A stretch of 64,000 nt of DNA from Nesterenkonia sp. E16_10. GTDB lineage: Bacteria; Actinomycetota; Actinomycetes; Actinomycetales; Micrococcaceae. The position numbers were made by a program, and so were the translations under genes. The notes below the pieces were generated by a model. The model worked only from the letters and a program-made list of their open reading frames with translations. It did no database searches and had not been told where the DNA came from. Shown in pieces: positions 59,269 through 64,000 of the stretch; position 1 is the stretch's first letter, and the number at the start of each line of letters is the position of its first letter. The stretch covers positions 1 to 64,000 of the forward strand of contig NZ_JADPSA010000023.1 in the NCBI RefSeq assembly GCF_017347085.1, read 5' to 3'.

Positions 59269-60678
59269 ATGCCCCCGGCCCAGACGCGCGTCGACACGCT
59301 GATCACCAACGCCTATATCGTGCTCGAGGCGTCCGGCTCCGGCGCGGATGCCCAGCAGCAGGCGCTGGCGGCAGGCCGAGAGATCGACGGCGGCTGGATC
59401 GCGCTGGATGCCGGCCGGGTGCACAGCGCGGGACCTTCCACGCAGCCGGCGCCCGCGGCGGCTCGGGTGATCGACGCCGGAGGTCGGCTGGTGACCCCGG
59501 GCCTGGTGAACACCCACCACCACATGTACCAGAACCTGACCCGAGCCTTCGCCCCGGCGATCAACGGGACGCTCTTCGCGTGGCTGACCACGCTCTACCC
59601 GCGATGGGCGGCGCTGGATGAGGAGTCCACCTACCTCTCCACCTACGTGGCCTGCGCGGAGCTGCTGCTCAGCGGCTGCACCACCTCCTCGGATCACATG
59701 TACGTCCACCCCAGGCCGAATCTGATCGACGCCCAGATCAAGGCCACCACCGAGATCGGGTTCCGGTTCATGGCGAATCGCGGCTCGATGACCCGCTCGG
59801 TGAAGGACGGCGGGCTGCCACCGGAGTCGGTGGTCCAGGACGAGGAGACCATTCTGAGCGACTCCGAGCGGCTGATCTCCACCTTCCACGACCCGGCCCC
59901 CGGGGCGATGACCCGGGTGGCGCTGGCACCGTGTTCGATGTTCTCGGTCAGCGAGTCGATCATGCGGGCCACCGCCGAGTTGGCCGAGAAGCACGATGTG
60001 CGGCTGCACACCCACCTGGCCGAGGACAAGGACGAGGACAGCTACGCGCTTGAGGTCTATGGTCGGCGTCCGGTGGAGTACTTCGAGGACGTCGGCTGGG
60101 CCACGCCACGCTCCTGGGTGGCGCACTACGTCTACGGCAGCGCCGAGGAGAACCAGCGCCTCGCCGCCGCAGGTGTCAGCGCGACCCAGTGCCCCAGTTC
60201 CAACATGATCCTCGCCGGAGACACCGCCGATGCCCAGGCGCTGCGCTCCCTGGGCATGCCGGTGGGGATCGGCTGCGACGGATCGGCCTCCTCGGACTCG
60301 GCCAATCTCTGGATGGAGACCCGCGGCGCGATGCTGCTCGCCCGCTACCGCGGCGGCCCCGCGGCGATGTCCGCCCGCGAGGCGCTCTCCATGGCCACCG
60401 CCGGATCCGCCGCCAACCTCGGCTGGTCCGAGGAGATCGGCCACCTGCACCCCGGCGCCTGCGCCGACCTGGTCATCTGGGAATCCGCACCGCTGTCCCA
60501 GGCCGGGGCGCTCACCGACCCTGTGGAGGGCTGGCTGCGCTCCGGGCCCGCCCGCGGCTGGTATGTGCTGGTGGCCGGCGCCGCGCTCATCGAGTCCGGA
60601 GAGCTGAAGCTGCGCGAGCTCGACGAGGTGCTCCCGCGCCATGCCGCAGCGGCCGCCGCGATGCAGGGCATCAACTGA
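59269..60678 (+). CDS. Guanine/8-oxoguanine-type deaminase
   Basis: A 469-residue amidohydrolase. The metal-binding segments are GLVNTHHHMYQNLTR, RLHTHLAEDKDEDS, SWVAHYVYG and GIGCDGSASSDSANL. NTHHHMYQ...TRA is the pattern of 8-oxoguanine/isoxanthopterin-type deaminases rather than classic GuaD. In this cluster it would feed xanthine (from guanine) or urate (from 8-oxoguanine) into the pathway. HYVY replaces the HCVH of many relatives. AGGAGGACGG precedes the ATG. Confidence 0.85.
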   Translation: MPPAQTRVDTLITNAYIVLEASGSGADAQQQALAAGREIDGGWIALDAGRVHSAGPSTQPAPAAARVIDAGGRLVTPGLVNTHHHMYQNLTRAFAPAINGTLFAWLTTLYPRWAALDEESTYLSTYVACAELLLSGCTTSSDHMYVHPRPNLIDAQIKATTEIGFRFMANRGSMTRSVKDGGLPPESVVQDEETILSDSERLISTFHDPAPGAMTRVALAPCSMFSVSESIMRATAELAEKHDVRLHTHLAEDKDEDSYALEVYGRRPVEYFEDVGWATPRSWVAHYVYGSAEENQRLAAAGVSATQCPSSNMILAGDTADAQALRSLGMPVGIGCDGSASSDSANLWMETRGAMLLARYRGGPAAMSAREALSMATAGSAANLGWSEEIGHLHPGACADLVIWESAPLSQAGALTDPVEGWLRSGPARGWYVLVAGAALIESGELKLRELDEVLPRHAAAAAAMQGIN

Positions 60679-60762
60679 CCACCCGCCCCACAACCCGTCC
60701 CCACAACCTGCGCTCGTCACCCGCACCACCGCCCACTGCACCCCTTGATGAAGGAGACCCCC

Positions 60763-61830
60763 ATGAAGAACCCCGTCCACAGCCGCCGGCTGAAGCTGAC
60801 CACCTTCTCCGCCATCGCTCTGCTGGCCCTGACCTCCTGCGGCGGCGAGAACAGCGCCTCCGCCGAAGATGGTGAGGACGCCAGCTACGGCGATATCAAC
60901 ATCGCGCTGTCCTGGGTCGAGAACGCCGAGTTCGCCGGGGAGTTCTTCGCTCAGGAGAACGGCTACTACGAGGAGGCCGGCTTCGAGACGGTGGAGTTCA
61001 TCCCCGGCCCCGGTCCCATCGAGAACATGGTGGCCTCCGGCGAAGCCACCTTCGGGACCTCCAACGCGGTGGCCACCGGAGAGGTCATCGCCGAAGAGGA
61101 TGCGCCGCTGAAGATCGTGGGCGCGAAGTACCAGCGCAACCCGTTCACCATCCTCTCGCTCGCCGACGAGGGCAACATCGCCTCCCCTTCAGACCTCGAG
61201 GGCAAGACCATCGGGGTGCAGGCAGGCGGCAACGAGGCGCTCTTCGAGGCGCTGCTGGAGGTCAACGACATCGACCCGGAGTCCGTGGAGATGGTCCCGG
61301 TGGAGTATGACCCGGCGCCGCTGCTCGACGGCGAGGTGGACGGCTTCTTCGCCTATGTGATCAACGAGTCCATCACCGTGGAGCTGATGGGCCATGAGGT
61401 CACCGACCTGATGCTCAGCGAGAACGGCCTGCCCTTCGTGGCGGAGGCCCTGATCACCTCCGAGCAGATGATCGAGGAGGATCCCGAGCTGATCAAGTCG
61501 TTCCTGGAGGCCGAGCTGCAGGGCTGGCAGGACGCGGTGAGCGACCCCGAGGAGGCTGCCCGCCTGGCCGTGGAGGAATACGGCGCGCACCTGGACCTGG
61601 AGATGGACAAGGAGCTGCGCCAGGCAGAGATCCAGGTGGACCTGGTGGTGACCGACGAGGTCCGGGAGAACGGGCTGCTGACCATCTCCGAGGACCTTCA
61701 GGCCGAAAGTGTCGACAGTCTGGAACGGGCCGGGGTGGATGTCACCGCCGAGGAGCTCTTCGACCTCTCGCTGCTCGAGGAGCTGCTCGAGGAGAAGCCC
61801 GAGCTCGCCGAGATCCCCGACGGAGTGTGA
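60763..61830 (+). CDS. ABC transporter solute-binding lipoprotein
   Basis: A 355-residue NMT1/SsuA-type periplasmic-binding-like protein. The signal peptide ends LLALTSC, a lipobox. INIALSWVENAEFAGEFFAQENGYYEEAGFE resembles ThiY and riboflavin/nucleobase precursor binding proteins. Start at 60763 has AAGGAG six bases upstream. Heads a three-component importer in line with the deaminase, so a purine or related heterocycle is the likely cargo. Confidence 0.85.
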   Translation: MKNPVHSRRLKLTTFSAIALLALTSCGGENSASAEDGEDASYGDINIALSWVENAEFAGEFFAQENGYYEEAGFETVEFIPGPGPIENMVASGEATFGTSNAVATGEVIAEEDAPLKIVGAKYQRNPFTILSLADEGNIASPSDLEGKTIGVQAGGNEALFEALLEVNDIDPESVEMVPVEYDPAPLLDGEVDGFFAYVINESITVELMGHEVTDLMLSENGLPFVAEALITSEQMIEEDPELIKSFLEAELQGWQDAVSDPEEAARLAVEEYGAHLDLEMDKELRQAEIQVDLVVTDEVRENGLLTISEDLQAESVDSLERAGVDVTAEELFDLSLLEELLEEKPELAEIPDGV

Positions 61831-61839
61831 GCGCAGACC

Positions 61840-62721
61840 ATGATGACGGCACCGCAGCGGCAGGAGTCCCTGACCGGCGAAACGTCCCGCGCCGATCTTT
61901 CGGGTGCCGCTGGGGGAGGAGACTCCCCGGGCGGCACCGGACTTCGGATCGAGGGACTGACCAAATCATTCAAACTCGGCGGCGGGGAGACGCTCACCGC
62001 GCTCGAGGACGTGTCCCTGCACACCGACCGGGGCAGCTTCCTGTCCCTGCTGGGACCTTCGGGCTGCGGGAAGTCCACCGTGCTGCGGGTGCTGGCCGGA
62101 CTGGAGGCCCCGACCTCGGGGACCGCGCTGGTCGACGGCAAGACCCCGGCCCAGCTGCGCAGCGACAGCGAACTGGGCATCGCCTTCCAGGACGCCGCGC
62201 TGCTGCCCTGGCGCAGCGTGGCCTCCAATATCCGGCTGCCCTTCGAGGTCTCCGGGCAGAAGCCCGACGACGCGCTGGTCTCCGAGCTGATCCACCTGGT
62301 CGGGCTCAACGGCTTCGAGAAGGCCAAGCCGGGCCAGCTCTCCGGTGGCATGCGCCAGCGCGTCTCCATCGCCCGGGCCCTGGTGGTCCAGCCCTCGGTG
62401 CTGCTGCTCGACGAGCCCTTCGGCGCCCTGGATGACATGACCCGCCAGCGTCTGAACGACGAGCTGCTGCGCATCTGGACCGAGAAGCCGGCCACCACCC
62501 TGATGGTCACCCACGGGATCGCCGAGGCGATCTACCTCTCCGACAAGGTCGCCGTGATGAGCGCCCGCCCCGGTCGGATCGCCGAGGTGATCGACGTGGA
62601 CCTGCCGCGACCGCGGACTCCCTCGATGATGCGCACGCCTGAGTTCCATGCCCTGCATGACCGGGCCTCCGAGCTGCTCTTCGGCTCTGCGGAGAACCCG
62701 GGCGGAGGCCAGTCGGGATGA
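61840..62721 (+). CDS. ABC transporter ATP-binding protein
   Basis: A 293-residue ATPase of the nitrate/sulfonate/taurine (TauB/SsuB) class. Walker A is [10 protein letters not shown], the signature [15 protein letters not shown], Walker [13 protein letters not shown], and the H-loop VTHGIAEA. It powers the importer with the lipoprotein upstream and the two permeases downstream. It overlaps the first permease by four bases. Confidence 0.92.
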   Translation: MMTAPQRQESLTGETSRADLSGAAGGGDSPGGTGLRIEGLTKSFKLGGGETLTALEDVSLHTDRGSFLSLLGPSGCGKSTVLRVLAGLEAPTSGTALVDGKTPAQLRSDSELGIAFQDAALLPWRSVASNIRLPFEVSGQKPDDALVSELIHLVGLNGFEKAKPGQLSGGMRQRVSIARALVVQPSVLLLDEPFGALDDMTRQRLNDELLRIWTEKPATTLMVTHGIAEAIYLSDKVAVMSARPGRIAEVIDVDLPRPRTPSMMRTPEFHALHDRASELLFGSAENPGGGQSG

Positions 62722-63503
62722 ACACCGAGATCGATCGGCGCCGGGCCGCGCTCTACAGCCTCGCCGGACTGGGCGCGGTGATCCTGCTGTGGTGGGCCGC
62801 GACGTTGACCATCCTCTCCGAGGCCCGGATCCCGTCCCCGGCCGGGGTGATCCAGGCCCTGCTCCGCGACGGATTCGGGTTCTACTGGGGGCACTTCTCG
62901 GTGACCATCCAGGAGGCCGCCATCGGCTTCTTCTGGGGCAACCTGATCGCGATCCTGCTCGCCTCGGTGGTGCTGGTGCTGCCCTGGACCGAGCGGCTGA
63001 TCACCCAGATCGCGGTGATCAGCTACTGCATCCCGATCGTGGCGGTCGCCCCGGTGCTCTACATCGTGATCGGGGCCCCCGCCACCGGGGAGCCCTCCGG
63101 CACCGCGGTGGCGCTGGCGGTGCTCGCGGTCTTCTTCACCACCGTGGTGGGCACGCTGCTGGGACTGAAGTCTGCAGACCCGGCCAGCCTCGACGTGGTC
63201 ACCGTCTACGGCGGGTCCCGGTTCACCCAGCTGCGCAAGGTGCGGCTGATCGCCGCGCTTCCGGCGATCCTGAACGCGCTGCAGATCGCCGCCCCGGCCG
63301 CGCTGCTCGGCGCGATCCTGGGCGAATACGTCGGCGGTGTCCGGCAGGGGGTCGGACTGGCGCTGATCATCGCCCAGCAGAACCTCGACGTGGAACGCGC
63401 CTGGGCCATCGGACTGCTCTGCGCGGCGGTGGCCGGCGGCGCCTACGCGCTCTTCGGTGTGATCGGAAAGGTGGCAGCACCATGGTCGAAGGGAGTCGTG
63501 TGA
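62718..63503 (+). CDS. ABC transporter permease 1
   Basis: A 261-residue membrane protein with about six helices. The cytoplasmic loop [44 protein letters not shown] carries the EAA motif that contacts the ATPase. BPD_transp_1 family. ATG at 62718 overlaps the ATPase stop as ATGA; its own stop overlaps the next start (TGATG). Confidence 0.92.
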   Translation: MNTEIDRRRAALYSLAGLGAVILLWWAATLTILSEARIPSPAGVIQALLRDGFGFYWGHFSVTIQEAAIGFFWGNLIAILLASVVLVLPWTERLITQIAVISYCIPIVAVAPVLYIVIGAPATGEPSGTAVALAVLAVFFTTVVGTLLGLKSADPASLDVVTVYGGSRFTQLRKVRLIAALPAILNALQIAAPAALLGAILGEYVGGVRQGVGLALIIAQQNLDVERAWAIGLLCAAVAGGAYALFGVIGKVAAPWSKGVV

Positions 63504-64000
63504 TGAGCGCAGCCCCAGTGGTTCAGGCATCCCGCGGGGTCCGCGCCGGCTCTCTCACCCGCACCGCGCTGAGCACGCTCGGCAACACCGCGATCATGCT
63601 CGCCGTGATCCTGGTGCTCTGGGTCGGTCTGCTCGAAGTCTTCGACGTCTCCGACTTCGTGGGCAAGGGGCCGCTGGACGTCTATGAGCACCTGTTCCTC
63701 GAGGAGGACGCCGCCGCGATCCGCGCCGAGATGTGGGGCCTCGCCGCGGTCACCTTGCGCGACGCCGCCATCGGCTTCACCGCCGGGATGATCGCCGCCG
63801 TGGTGATCGCGGTGGGGATCGTGATGAGCCGGGTGGTGGAGTCCGCGGTGATGCCGCTGGCGATGATCGTGCGCTCGGTGCCGCTGGTCGCCCTGGCCCC
63901 GCTGATCATCCTGGCGCTGGGCCGCGGCACCGCCGTGGTCGCGGCCATGGGTGGGATCGTGGTGCTGTTCCCGGCGCTGGTCACCATCGTGTTCGGGCTG
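63503..64000 (+). CDS. ABC transporter permease 2 (partial)
   Basis: The first 166 codons of a second BPD_transp_1 permease; the frame runs off the window edge. A hydrophobic helix near residues 28-46 is followed by TLRDAAIGFTAGMIAAVVIAVGIVMSRVVES and a further helix pair. Two non-identical permeases in one NMT1-type importer is normal for some systems. The missing part should contain the EAA loop. Confidence 0.9.
   Translation, partial: MSAAPVVQASRGVRAGSLTRTALSTLGNTAIMLAVILVLWVGLLEVFDVSDFVGKGPLDVYEHLFLEEDAAAIRAEMWGLAAVTLRDAAIGFTAGMIAAVVIAVGIVMSRVVESAVMPLAMIVRSVPLVALAPLIILALGRGTAVVAAMGGIVVLFPALVTIVFGL

Noticed and set aside
1-64000. CRISPR arrays, transposases, integrases, phage genes or rRNA
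   Set aside because: None seen: no regularly spaced repeats, no DDE or recombinase motifs among the real genes, no rRNA sequence.

Overview
The window is high-GC actinobacterial DNA. Frequent GTG and TTG starts, tightly overlapping operons, a SAM-IV type riboswitch in front of metY and a corynebacterial-style PaaR operator all fit a member of the Micrococcaceae (Arthrobacter or Nesterenkonia relatives). The genus is inference. It carries about 57 protein-coding genes or gene remnants, one tRNA, one riboswitch and several operators that can be read directly. Most of it is catabolic.

Layout. (1) 1-5 kb, visibly richer in A/T than the rest: a broken PD-(D/E)XK nuclease-like gene, then an operon of an ABC-F ribosome-protection ATPase and an MFS exporter. 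A six-codon leader ORF, MHLYFL-UGA, precedes the operon and closely resembles the leader of the macrolide-resistance gene msrD. (2) 5-9.7 kb: the phenylacetyl-CoA epoxidase operon paaABCDE plus a crotonase, with a PaaR-like operator. (3) 9.9-12.8 kb: two PH-domain membrane proteins and a TetR regulator behind two palindromic operators. (4) 13.2-25.4 kb: a TAXI-type TRAP transporter with a complete acyl-CoA oxidation set (two glutaryl-CoA-dehydrogenase-like enzymes, two crotonases, two 3-hydroxyacyl-CoA dehydrogenases, thiolase, family III CoA-transferase, thioesterase), followed by a convergent LysR. (5) 26.5-30.6 kb: a flotillin, then paaR, paaK and paaI with a second PaaR-like site. (6) 30.7-38.8 kb: mixed housekeeping genes, including tRNA-Ser(GCU), two flavoproteins, an Ntn-type amide hydrolase and two tandem paralogous lipoproteins. 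(7) 39-41.9 kb: riboswitch-controlled metY-metX. (8) 41.9-64 kb: a large purine-catabolism locus that runs off the right edge.

The purine locus encodes uptake (an NCS2 permease and an NMT1-type ABC transporter), a guanine/8-oxoguanine-type deaminase, XdhC, a MobA/MocA-like nucleotidyltransferase, and xanthine dehydrogenase as a single FAD-[2Fe-2S]-Mo polypeptide in an unusual domain order. It continues with urate oxidase, HIU hydrolase, OHCU decarboxylase, allantoinase, allantoate amidohydrolase, an ureidoglycine aminotransferase (PucG), an amidase and a formamidase-family protein. Four of its promoter regions carry the same palindrome, GAAAC-N4-GTTTC (two near-perfect copies at one of them), which defines a probable regulon. 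The RpiR-family protein inside the locus is the leading candidate regulator. A second, IclR-type regulator gene is reduced to its DNA-binding domain.

The observations I would follow first are the MHLYFL leader in front of the ABC-F/MFS pair, the GAAAC-N4-GTTTC purine regulon, and the permuted xanthine dehydrogenase fusion.
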